The notes beneath the pieces are model-generated. The model was given only the letters and a program-made list of their open reading frames with translations, was not told the DNA's origin and did not search any database. From JAAYWY01 sp050945275 (lineage in GTDB: Bacteria > Bacillota > DTU030 > DUMP01), in assembly GCA_050945275.1 (NCBI GenBank), contig JBMNSQ010000100.1:1-6275 (forward strand): a DNA stretch of 6,275 nt, written 5' to 3'. Shown in pieces: positions 1 to 5,871 of this stretch (positions are counted from its first letter, which is position 1; each line of letters starts with the position of its first letter). Made by a program: the position numbers and the translations under genes.

Positions 1-18
1 TCTGTGGTATACTTGCAT
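1..18 (-). CDS. 5' end of an unidentified gene running off the left edge
   Basis: An ATG at 18-16 on the minus strand opens a frame reading MQVYHR before the window ends. It is preceded by GGGAGGT (27-33) with an 8-base spacer, as good a ribosome binding site as those of the other genes here. An extended -10-like TGGCATAAT lies further upstream. Six codons are too few to identify a product. The call rests only on start-site architecture, so a chance match cannot be excluded. Confidence 0.5.
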
Positions 19-26
19 TGGCGGTT

Positions 27-33
27 ACCTCCC
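27..33 (-). promoter_or_regulatory. ribosome binding site of the leftward gene
   Basis: On the minus strand this reads GGGAGGT, 8 bases before the ATG at 18-16. Its GGG also belongs to the arm 31-36, which can pair with 74-79, so the site could be partly hidden in a transcript that starts far enough upstream. Confidence 0.5.
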
Positions 34-62
34 AGTGCGGTATTTGGTTTTATCCCAAACCC

Positions 63-71
63 ATTATGCCA
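63..71 (-). promoter_or_regulatory. possible extended -10 promoter of the leftward gene
   Basis: The minus strand reads TGGCATAAT: an extended -10 TGn followed by CATAAT, which matches 5 of 6 bases of TATAAT. No convincing -35 box is found at 16-18 bp. Transcription would start near position 56, giving a leader of about 40 bases before the ATG at 18. This is a visual match only. Confidence 0.3.
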
Positions 72-159
72 TAACTGGGCCGGGGACCGCCACTTCAATT
101 TCCACGTCTAAAGGGACATTCTCTTTCTTCTTCCCGCCTCTAACTTTTATCTGTTAGGC

Positions 160-260
160 GCAACAGTTCTCCCTGTAATCAAAATGTTCGCTATCCAGAG
201 GATATTTCCTGCCAACATTTTTATTGGAGTATAGATATGAGATAATTAAGCGTTGGTTTA
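160..260 (+). pseudogene. decayed second copy of the leader and first codons of the exported-protein gene
   Basis: This segment aligns with 928-1029. From 161 to 236 it differs from 929-1005 at only six positions plus one missing base (GGAGGT has become GGAGT), about 91% identity. It then continues into ATG at 237 and matches 11 of the next 18 bases after ATGAGA. Translated, it reads M R stop L S V G L, against M R R L C I C L in the intact gene. The stop replaces the third codon and the ribosome binding site is weakened, so it cannot make the protein. No similarity is seen beyond 260 or before 160. It is best explained as the 5' remnant of a duplicated gene. A duplicated regulatory leader is the alternative. 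Confidence 0.7.
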
Positions 261-313
261 GCCGGCCATAAATAAATTTAGACAAAATACGTTGCAAAGT
301 TTGGTAGAATAGA

Positions 314-354
314 AAGAACATCCCTTTGAGCTTTCCGACCTAAGGGGTGTTCTT
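314..354 (-). terminator. probable terminator of the PAS-gene transcript
   Basis: Arms 314-326 and 342-354 pair over 13 bp, all Watson-Crick except one G-U, around a 15-base loop. Read leftward, the stem runs into a T-rich tail (TTCTTTCTATTCT), which fits a rho-independent terminator about 140 bases beyond the PAS gene stop. Read rightward, it is followed by GGGGTAGG, so it would not terminate in that direction. The long loop and only moderate GC in the stem reduce confidence. An operator-like inverted repeat is the alternative. Confidence 0.45.
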
Positions 355-492
355 GGGGTAGGATTATATGTGTGTAATTAATAATATGCAAATATGCAAG
401 TTAGCCGCTCTGCTGTTATTTTGCAAATTAATCGGCTCTTGCCCCGCATTTCTTGTCTCGGTTCGGTTTAACTGATTGAATAAATATCGAAC

Positions 493-843
493 CTAGCTCT
501 TGGGCTGGCGGATATAATGGGGCATATCTGCGGGAATTTCTAGGGATAATTCAACCAAACCACCATATTCACCTGTCTCTTTATACCAAGGAGCCTGATA
601 CAGCAGTTTCTTCACGCCATTTTTTTCTACGGTGTAACAATTTGTTTCCTGGTTTTGGAGCATAGCGGCTGTTTTGGAACGGGCTGGTTCCGGATGGCAA
701 TCTAATACATTTTGGCCTAACAGCTTGGCTCCTCCATCGACGGCATAAGCAGATAAAGCTTTTTTATTCATGTACACAATTTTACCTTCAGTATCGCAAA
801 CCGTTATCGCGCCACCAAAATTGTGTAACCAACATTTGCTCAT
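493..843 (-). CDS. small stand-alone PAS-domain protein
   Basis: The product is 116 residues and consists almost entirely of one PAS fold; there is no output, kinase, HTH or GGDEF domain. The N-terminal GGAITVCDTEGKIVYMN (10-26) is the usual PAS opening with the beta turn at D-x-x-G-K. LLGQNVLDCHPEPAR (41-55) is the central helix region, and YKETGEYGGLVELSLEI (87-103) is the closing beta hairpin. The layout resembles the PAS domain at the end of DUF438 proteins, which share an N-C-H-P-like motif. His50, or Cys49 beside it, is a candidate cofactor or ligand contact, but this is inference. The start at 843 is chosen because AGGAAGGGG lies 6 bases upstream; the frame is open to 918 without a ribosome binding site. 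No signal peptide or membrane segment is visible, so it is probably a cytoplasmic small-ligand or redox sensor acting on an unknown partner. Confidence 0.85.
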   Translation of the reverse strand: MSKCWLHNFGGAITVCDTEGKIVYMNKKALSAYAVDGGAKLLGQNVLDCHPEPARSKTAAMLQNQETNCYTVEKNGVKKLLYQAPWYKETGEYGGLVELSLEIPADMPHYIRQPKS

Positions 844-878
844 AGTTATCCCCTTCCTGCTACTTTTTTCAGGTACTT

Positions 879-887
879 TGATATAAT
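879..887 (+). promoter_or_regulatory. candidate extended -10 promoter for the exported-protein gene
   Basis: The plus strand reads TGATATAAT, a perfect extended -10 (TGnTATAAT). No clear -35 hexamer is present 16-18 bp upstream, which is common for extended -10 promoters. Transcription would begin near 894, giving a leader of about 110 bases that contains the whole duplicated segment. The same AT-rich bases could serve the divergent PAS gene on the other strand. Confidence 0.45.
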
Positions 888-927
888 GGAAACAGGAGAA
901 GAGCAATTGATTATCCATTAAACATCA

Positions 928-1029
928 GCAGCAGTTCTTCCTGTAATCAAAATGTTCGCCATCCAGATGATATTTCCTGCCAACGTTTTTATCGGAGGTA
1001 TAGATATGAGACGGCTATGCATTTGTTTA
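928..1029 (+). repeat. intact copy of the duplicated leader
   Basis: This is the functional partner of the decayed copy at 160-260. It includes the 5' untranslated region, the ribosome binding site GGAGGT (994-999) and the first eight codons of the exported-protein gene. The untranslated part is much better preserved between the copies (about 91%) than the coding part beyond ATGAGA (11 of 18). The distance between copies is 768-769 bp, and the PAS gene lies between them. Confidence 0.7.
994..999 (+). promoter_or_regulatory. ribosome binding site that sets the start at 1006
   Basis: GGAGGT lies 6 bases before ATG 1006. The longer in-frame start at 952 has no such site, and 1006 also places the signal peptide at the very N-terminus. 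In the decayed copy the equivalent site has lost one G. Confidence 0.75.
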
Positions 1030-2442
1030 TTTATCTTTTCCTTAGTTTTTGTTGGAATGGCCCCTGAGCGGGGTTTTGCTAACGCCGGGCCTACCTACTG
1101 GCAGGGTTACCCATCGGCTGAGGTACTAGTGATCGACGAAAACTGCCCAGTAGAAGTGACGAGGGAAAAACTGCTTTTGGACTTAAACGCCGAAGGCAAG
1201 TATTCTTATACCATAACCGGAAAGGTTACAGCTTCTTATGAAATGGTAAATCCCACCGACAAGGACTTGTCGGTACAAATGGCTTTTCCTTTTGTGAGTT
1301 CTTTGGCGGATTTTCGCCCTGAAGACATTACTATAACAGCTAATGGTTCCCCACTACCTTACAAGCTATATATCGGGGATACGGTAAATGGCCGTGCCGA
1401 TCCCAGCCAGGATAAAACCGATGCGGATTTGCTTTTCGAGAACATTATTAACACCGTTACTAACAAACCCTATCAAGCACAGCAATTTTCAGAGCACGAA
1501 CAAGGAAAGCTTTATACCTTAATAGTACAACCAACTACTGAACAAAGAATTAATATTGCCCTCGATTTAACATGGGATCATGACAAAACAAAGGTCCTAG
1601 TGGACGGCTTTAACCGTTATAAGAGAGATAAGGAGAAAGTAAGAATTGCATCCTGGTGCTATGAACCGACTATGCTGCAACTTCTTGTTTTGGGTGATGC
1701 CATAGATTTTCATATTACTGCCTACACTGATGGCGAACTAAAACAAGAAACCGATCTATTTGACTGCCAAATTTCATCTAAGAAAACAGACTTAAAGAGC
1801 TATTTAATTGACTACGCTCGGGGCTACAAAATGTCCCCTAACCAGCTAGAAACCCCGGATAGGCAAATCGTAGGCATTTCAGATGAGCAGCTCTACAATA
1901 TGTATGCAGCCACTTTGGACAAAATCCTAACAGACAACTGGGGCTTTTGCAGCAGCGGTGACTTGGTAGCGCAAAATCGTTCCGACCGCGTCATGACGCT
2001 GGTGTACACAGTTGACTTCCCAGCTGACTCTCACAAGAACATGACTGTGCATTACAAAACAATAGGAACCATGGACAGAAGAAAAACAGCCACACCTGTA
2101 TACACTTTCAACTATATACTTAACCCAGCCCAAAGCTGGAGCAACTTTCAAAACTTGACCATTGAAGTCCTTACTCCCGAAGAATCTCCTTATGTTGTGT
2201 ACAGTAACATTGAGCTAGCAAAAGAAAACCAGCGACATTACCGCGCAAGGCTTAATACTCTTCCGGATGGTGATTTTATCTTTTCTATTTACGCCCGAGA
2301 GAAGATCACTGCTTGGGATAAATTATACGGTGCTTGGCATTTCACCTTCGGCTACTTCACGCCTCTTGTTACGGGCGGCATAGGAATTATGATGCTGGCG
2401 GTGGCCACCACAATCTTATTAAAGCGCAAAAAGGCTGGCTAG
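1006..2442 (+). CDS. exported, C-terminally membrane-anchored protein of unknown function
   Basis: The product is 478 residues. Residues 1-25 or 1-27 form a signal peptide: MRR, a hydrophobic core CICLFIFSLVFVGM, then a GFANA cleavage region. A C-terminal helix (about 453-472, GGIGIMMLAVATTILL) followed by KRKK is a typical stop-transfer anchor, so the bulk should sit outside the membrane with a short cytoplasmic tail. No sortase LPxTG motif is seen. The ectodomain is rich in predicted beta strands. It includes GPTYWQGYPS just after cleavage (28-37), then YEMVNPT (78-84) and QMAFPF (91-96), which look like an immunoglobulin-like or transglutaminase-associated beta sandwich. No catalytic motif is recognised. 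The gene diverges from the PAS gene and converges on msrAB with only 30 bp between stops and no evident terminator. A broken copy of its 5' end lies at 160-260. Export and anchoring are well supported; function is unknown. Confidence 0.9.
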   Translation: MRRLCICLFIFSLVFVGMAPERGFANAGPTYWQGYPSAEVLVIDENCPVEVTREKLLLDLNAEGKYSYTITGKVTASYEMVNPTDKDLSVQMAFPFVSSLADFRPEDITITANGSPLPYKLYIGDTVNGRADPSQDKTDADLLFENIINTVTNKPYQAQQFSEHEQGKLYTLIVQPTTEQRINIALDLTWDHDKTKVLVDGFNRYKRDKEKVRIASWCYEPTMLQLLVLGDAIDFHITAYTDGELKQETDLFDCQISSKKTDLKSYLIDYARGYKMSPNQLETPDRQIVGISDEQLYNMYAATLDKILTDNWGFCSSGDLVAQNRSDRVMTLVYTVDFPADSHKNMTVHYKTIGTMDRRKTATPVYTFNYILNPAQSWSNFQNLTIEVLTPEESPYVVYSNIELAKENQRHYRARLNTLPDGDFIFSIYAREKITAWDKLYGAWHFTFGYFTPLVTGGIGIMMLAVATTILLKRKKAG

Positions 2443-2472
2443 GCGTGAGTGTAACCTTCTTCATCACCTGCA

Positions 2473-3432
2473 TTACCTTACCAAGGGAATGAACTTTCCG
2501 TAGCCCTCTTCGTCCATTTTTTCCAGGGGGATAAACTTAAGTGAGGCACTGTTAATGCAGTATCTTAATCCACCCTTTTCTTTGGACCCATCGGTAAAGA
2601 CATGCCCTAAATGGCTGTCTCCTACTCGGCTACGAACCTCTGTACGTAACATCCCATGACTACGATCTGTTTTCTCCACTATGACCTCTTTATCAATGGG
2701 CCTGGTAAAGCTCGGCCAACCACAACCTGAGTCATATTTATCTGTTGATACAAACAACGGCTCACCAGTTACAATGTCCACATAGATGCCTTTTTGGTGG
2801 TTATTCCAAAATTCGTTAGCAAAAGGTGGCTCTGTATGGTCTTTCTGGGTAACATTATATTGTAAAGGAGAAAGTGCCTTCTCAAGGGCATCTTGAGAGG
2901 GTTTTTTATATTGGATGTGGTCAACTATCGACTCATTCTGAGGCAAATCAGACAAGTCGATATGGCAATAACCGCCGGGATTTTTCTTCAGATAATCTTG
3001 GTGATAATCTTCCGCTAGGTAATAGTTCTTAAGAGGCATAACCTCGGTAACGATCCGCTTCTGGTATTTTTCCTGCTCGCTGGCTACCACCTTTTGTATA
3101 ATCGCCAAGTCTAGTTCGTCCTTATAATAAATTCCTGTCCGGTATTGGGTTCCAATGTCAGGTCCTTGCCTATCTTTAACAGTAGGATCAATGATCTTAA
3201 AGAAGTAAGTTAGTAGTCTTTCCAGACTGATGACATTAGCATCATAGCTTATCTCCACTGTTTCAGCATGACCAGTAAAAGGTATTTCCTCATAAGAAGG
3301 GTTCTTGGTTTGGCCATTAGCATAACCCACACTTGTATCCATCACCCCGTTTATCTGGGCAAAATAAGCCTCAACCCCCCAAAAGCAGCCGCCAGCCAAC
3401 CATATTTTTCGTATTTTGGCCTGATCACTCAT
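2473..3432 (-). CDS. msrAB: peptide methionine sulfoxide reductase MsrA/MsrB fusion
   Basis: This 319-residue protein repairs oxidised methionine: the MsrA part reduces the S-sulfoxide and the MsrB part the R-sulfoxide, using thioredoxin or a similar donor. The MsrA domain (about 8-160) has GGCFWG with catalytic Cys16, GHAETVE (54-60), GTQYRTGIYY (94-103) and a likely resolving Cys156 in GYCHID. A linker of about 30 residues leads to MsrB (about 190-305), with GCGWPSF (236-242), SHLGHVF (273-279) and catalytic Cys292 in RYCINS. Cys237 is the likely resolving cysteine. The two CxxC zinc motifs of other MsrB proteins are absent, as in the streptococcal and neisserial fusions. The start at 3432 follows GGGAGGT with a 7-base spacer; the in-frame TTG at 3453 overlaps that site's upstream region and lacks its own. 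No signal peptide is visible, so it is probably cytoplasmic. The gene is divergent from the YyaL-type gene. Confidence 0.97.
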   Translation of the reverse strand: MSDQAKIRKIWLAGGCFWGVEAYFAQINGVMDTSVGYANGQTKNPSYEEIPFTGHAETVEISYDANVISLERLLTYFFKIIDPTVKDRQGPDIGTQYRTGIYYKDELDLAIIQKVVASEQEKYQKRIVTEVMPLKNYYLAEDYHQDYLKKNPGGYCHIDLSDLPQNESIVDHIQYKKPSQDALEKALSPLQYNVTQKDHTEPPFANEFWNNHQKGIYVDIVTGEPLFVSTDKYDSGCGWPSFTRPIDKEVIVEKTDRSHGMLRTEVRSRVGDSHLGHVFTDGSKEKGGLRYCINSASLKFIPLEKMDEEGYGKFIPLVR

Positions 3433-3497
3433 CGCCCTTACCTCCCTTGCCAATTTGTTTCCATCTATACTTTGTTTAATATTCCCCTACTCTTGTC

Positions 3498-3514
3498 TAG
3501 AGATAACATCTCTA
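3498..3514. promoter_or_regulatory. 17-bp palindrome between msrAB and the YyaL-type gene
   Basis: Perfect 7-bp arms TAGAGAT (3498-3504) and ATCTCTA (3508-3514) flank a 3-base centre AAC. It lies 66 bp upstream of the msrAB start and 138 bp upstream of the divergent gene, a position suited to a dimeric repressor that could act on one or both promoters. The sequence does not match PerR, Fur, SOS or CtsR boxes as I know them. The regulator is unknown. Confidence 0.4.
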
Positions 3515-3552
3515 AATGCCTTTCAAAACTCATTTTCCTGATCTAGTTTGCC

Positions 3553-3581
3553 TTTTCAAGAGAATCTCAATCGGATATAAG
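3553..3581 (+). promoter_or_regulatory. possible promoter of the YyaL-type gene
   Basis: TTTTCA (3553-3558) and TATAAG (3576-3581) are separated by 17 bp, matching 4 of 6 and 5 of 6 consensus bases. A start near 3588 would give a leader of about 64 bases. The match is moderate and AT-rich surroundings make chance hits likely. Confidence 0.3.
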
Positions 3582-3651
3582 GCAGATACTATAACATGAA
3601 ACGGTAGGGTATGTACGATATTACAATACATCGTTAAGGAGCTGCAGATTG

Positions 3652-5682
3652 ATGAAAAGCAAAAATAGGCAAAACAGACTAATCTATGAGAAGTCTCCGT
3701 ACCTTCTTCAACATGCCCATAATCCGGTAAACTGGTATCCTTGGGGTGAAGAAGCCTTTGAAAAGGCAACATCAGAAGATAAACCTATCTTCCTCAGTAT
3801 TGGCTATAGCACCTGTCACTGGTGCCACGTAATGGAGCGCGAGTCCTTTGAAAACGAAAGTATCGCTAAGGTTCTAAATGAGCACTTCGTGTCTATCAAG
3901 GTTGATCGTGAAGAGCGACCTGACATCGACACTATTTATATGTCTGCCTGTCAAGCAATGACCGGGCATGGTGGTTGGCCTCTTACTATTATTATGACTC
4001 CAGATAAAAAACCCTTTTTTGCCGGTACATATTTCCCCAATAGGAGTACTCGGAGAATGCCCGGTTTGACAGATATTCTAAATCAAATTTCCGATCTATG
4101 GCGGAGTAATAAAGAAGATCTTATACAGTCTGGCGAAGAAATAACAAAAGCAATAAACACTCATGTGTTTTCGCATGACAGCGGAGAAGTTCCAAAGGAC
4201 GTGCTCCAAAACGCCTTCGCCTACTATGAGTCTAACTTTGACTCTCGCTTCGGCGGGTTCGGTTCAGCGCCTAAGTTCCCCACCCCCCACAACCTGTCTT
4301 TTCTCCTGCGATACTGGAAAATATCTGGTAACGCTATCGCCCTTGAAATGGTAGAAAAAACCTTGGATTCTATGTACCGCGGAGGGATCTGGGATCACAT
4401 CGGCTTTGGCTTTGCACGGTACTCCACCGACAAAAAGTGGCTAGTGCCCCATTTTGAAAAGATGCTGTATGATAACGCTCTTTTGGCTATAGCCTATCTG
4501 GAAACTTATCAAGCTACAGGTAACGTAGCGTATGCCGAAACCGCTAAGCAAATCTTTGCTTATGTGCTTAGAGATATGACTAGCCCCGAAGGAGGGTTTT
4601 ACTCGGCCGAAGATGCGGATTCGGAAGGTGAAGAAGGGAAATTCTATCTGTGGACGCCATCAGAAGTAAAGGACGTTTTAGGTGTAGACTTAGGCAGTAA
4701 GTTTTGCCGTGACTTTGACATTACCGCTAGCGGCAATTTTGAAGGACAGAGCATCCCCAATCTAATTGAAACAGGTCCCGTAACAGAGTACGACGAAGCC
4801 CGGCAAAAGCTTTTTGATCGTCGTGAAAAGAGAGTGCATCCCTTCAAAGATGACAAAATCCTAACTGCCTGGAACGGCCTGATGATTGCGGCTTTAGCTT
4901 ATGGCGCAAGGGTATTAGGTGAGCACAGATACACTGAAGCAGCTGAAGAAGCGATTTCTTTTATTATTACCAAACTGTGCCGAGATGACGGACGTCTCCT
5001 GGCCAGGTACAGGGACCAGGAGGCAGCATATCTAGCCTATCTCGATGATTACGCCTTCCTGATATGGGGATTAATCGAACTTTACCAGACAACCTTACAG
5101 CCTTATTATTTAGGGCTAGCCCTGGATTTGACCAAGGACATGTTGACATACTTCTGGGACGAAACAAGCGGTGGACTTTTTCTATACGGTGATGACGCTG
5201 AAAATCTTATTTCCCGACCAAAAGAGATTTATGACGGCGCAACCCCTTCCGGTAATTCTGTCGCCGCAGTCAACCTTATACGCCTAGCCCGATTAACAGG
5301 TGATACCGAACTAGAAAACAAGGCGCGGCAACAACTCAATGCCTTCGGTGGCAGCGTAGCCAAATCGCCTCCGGGGCACGCTCACTTTTTAATGGCTGTA
5401 TGGTTAGACCAAATACCACCTCTCGATATAACCATAGTCGGTAACCAGAAGGCAGAGGACACGCAAAATCTACTTTCTGTTATTAACAATAAGTTTAAAC
5501 CGCAAATCGGGGTCACTTTGAAACAACTGGAAGTAGAAAGCGATGAACTTGTTAAGTTTGCTCCCTTTGTCCAGGACAGACAGGCCATAGACAACAAAGC
5601 CACAGCTTATGTCTGCAAAGACTACTCCTGTTACCCACCTGTGAACGAAAGAGAAAAACTAGAACAACTACTAGCTGATTAG
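3652..5682 (+). CDS. yyaL: YyaL/SPATA20-family protein, thioredoxin-like plus (alpha/alpha)6 domain
   Basis: The product is 676 residues, the usual length for this family (DUF255). The N-terminal thioredoxin-like domain (about 5-165) opens with SPYLLQHAHNPVNWYPWG (15-32), the family hallmark. It carries a CHWC redox motif (Cys55, Cys58) within STCHWCHVM, followed by VDREERPDID and GGWPLTII. The rest (about 190-640) resembles the (alpha/alpha)6 toroid of glycan-active enzymes, with GGFGSAPKFP, HFEKMLYDNA, YSAEDADSEGEEG, DDKILTAWNG and YDGATPSGNS. The C-terminus has the typical AYVCKDYSCYPPV with Cys655 and Cys660. The family's reaction is not established; names such as glycosidase or mannose isomerase-like are not supported here. 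No signal peptide is seen. AAGGAG (3636-3641) lies 10 bases before ATG 3652 and 7 before an adjacent in-frame TTG at 3649, so one extra residue is possible. It is divergent from msrAB, which suggests a shared thiol-redox context. Confidence 0.95.
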   Translation: MKSKNRQNRLIYEKSPYLLQHAHNPVNWYPWGEEAFEKATSEDKPIFLSIGYSTCHWCHVMERESFENESIAKVLNEHFVSIKVDREERPDIDTIYMSACQAMTGHGGWPLTIIMTPDKKPFFAGTYFPNRSTRRMPGLTDILNQISDLWRSNKEDLIQSGEEITKAINTHVFSHDSGEVPKDVLQNAFAYYESNFDSRFGGFGSAPKFPTPHNLSFLLRYWKISGNAIALEMVEKTLDSMYRGGIWDHIGFGFARYSTDKKWLVPHFEKMLYDNALLAIAYLETYQATGNVAYAETAKQIFAYVLRDMTSPEGGFYSAEDADSEGEEGKFYLWTPSEVKDVLGVDLGSKFCRDFDITASGNFEGQSIPNLIETGPVTEYDEARQKLFDRREKRVHPFKDDKILTAWNGLMIAALAYGARVLGEHRYTEAAEEAISFIITKLCRDDGRLLARYRDQEAAYLAYLDDYAFLIWGLIELYQTTLQPYYLGLALDLTKDMLTYFWDETSGGLFLYGDDAENLISRPKEIYDGATPSGNSVAAVNLIRLARLTGDTELENKARQQLNAFGGSVAKSPPGHAHFLMAVWLDQIPPLDITIVGNQKAEDTQNLLSVINNKFKPQIGVTLKQLEVESDELVKFAPFVQDRQAIDNKATAYVCKDYSCYPPVNEREKLEQLLAD

Positions 5683-5683
5683 T

Positions 5684-5718
5684 ATTTATTCCCAAGTGCC
5701 CGCCACTTAGGAATAAAT
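5684..5718 (+). terminator. stem-loop directly after the YyaL-type gene
   Basis: Starting 2 bases after the stop, ATTTATTCC (5684-5692) pairs with GGAATAAAT (5710-5718), and AAGTG (5694-5698) with CACTT (5704-5708), with one mismatch between the blocks and a CCCGC loop. There is no T-tract after it, so it may protect the mRNA end or terminate weakly, with the next stem-loop doing the main work. Confidence 0.5.
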
Positions 5719-5743
5719 GCTGTTCTTAGAACTATAATTGGGT

Positions 5744-5770
5744 AAAAAAATAGCCCGGTCGCTCCGGGCT
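5744..5770 (-). terminator. rho-independent terminator of the rnhB-yraN transcript
   Basis: AGCCCGG (5752-5758) pairs perfectly with CCGGGCT (5764-5770) around a TCGCT loop. Read leftward, the hairpin is followed by A and then seven T residues, the classic terminator form, about 100 bases beyond the yraN stop. Read rightward, only TTCTC follows, so it may act in both directions but better for the minus strand. Confidence 0.85.
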
Positions 5771-5779
5771 TCTCAAAGA

Positions 5780-5871
5780 TATATTAAAGAAGGGGGGTAT
5801 TGGATAGCTTAGGTTTAATATAACATGTTTTTGTTAAGGTAATGTTTCAAGTAAGTTGCTGCTATATTAAA
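5780..5871. repeat. three copies of a 9-mer in alternating orientation
   Basis: TATATTAAA occurs at 5780-5788 and 5863-5871, and its exact reverse complement TTTAATATA at 5814-5822. The middle copy could pair with either neighbour, and the right copy covers the yraN stop codon. The 9-mer is entirely A/T, so chance is a real possibility. The rest of 5771-5866 shows a six-G run (5792-5797) and no gene. Confidence 0.4.

Larger units (their letters stand above)
21..90. repeat. nested imperfect inverted repeat upstream of the leftward gene
   Basis: Four short arm pairs nest correctly: GCGGT 21-25 with ACCGC 86-90, CCCAGT 31-36 with ACTGGG 74-79, GGTA 39-42 with TGCC 67-70 (one G-U), and TTTGG 43-47 with CCAAA 55-59, leaving a 7-base loop. 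Internal loops interrupt the stem. The structure covers the ribosome binding site and the candidate promoter of the leftward gene. It could be an RNA leader fold, a remnant of another element, or coincidence. No known riboswitch consensus was recognised. Confidence 0.35.
19..492. other. non-coding stretch between the leftward gene and the PAS gene
   Basis: No convincing gene is seen in these 474 bases. They hold the nested inverted repeat (21-90), the decayed copy of the exported-protein leader (160-260), a 13-bp stem-loop (314-354), and a small exact tandem 8-mer AATATGCA (383-390 and 391-398) in an AT-rich patch. The remainder, roughly 400-490, shows nothing recognisable. Confidence 0.6.

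Noticed and set aside
64..153. Minus-strand open stretch of 29 codons ending in PGPVMA
   Set aside because: It has no start codon with a ribosome binding site, is bounded by stops, overlaps a likely promoter, and resembles no family I recognise.
460..493. Inverted repeat GGTTCG/CGAACC overlapping the PAS gene stop
   Set aside because: Only 6 bp of perfect pairing plus a weak inner block, and no T-tract; not convincing as a terminator.
844..918. N-terminal extension of the PAS protein to 918
   Set aside because: The added residues do not belong to the PAS fold, and the strong ribosome binding site is just before 843.
952..1005. N-terminal extension of the exported protein from ATG 952
   Set aside because: No ribosome binding site precedes 952, while GGAGGT precedes 1006, and the extension would push the signal peptide inward. 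It is kept as an alternative reading in the duplication finding.
1927..2151. Minus-strand open frame inside the exported-protein gene
   Set aside because: It is the opposite-strand shadow of a well-supported gene, with no binding site or family resemblance.
3433..3453. TTG start for msrAB seven codons upstream
   Set aside because: The codons consist of the ribosome binding site region itself; ATG 3432 has ideal spacing.
3268..3772. Two open frames (3268-3546 plus and 3530-3772 minus) around the msrAB/yyaL intergenic region
   Set aside because: They overlap conserved coding parts of msrAB and yyaL and have no protein-like motifs.
4163..5603. Short open frames on both strands inside the YyaL-type gene
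   Set aside because: The gene's own frame has family motifs end to end; these are shadows.
5722..5732. 11-bp palindrome GTTCT-T-AGAAC between the two stem-loops
   Set aside because: It is short, lies between convergent genes rather than at a promoter, and does not match the Gram-positive SOS box spacing.
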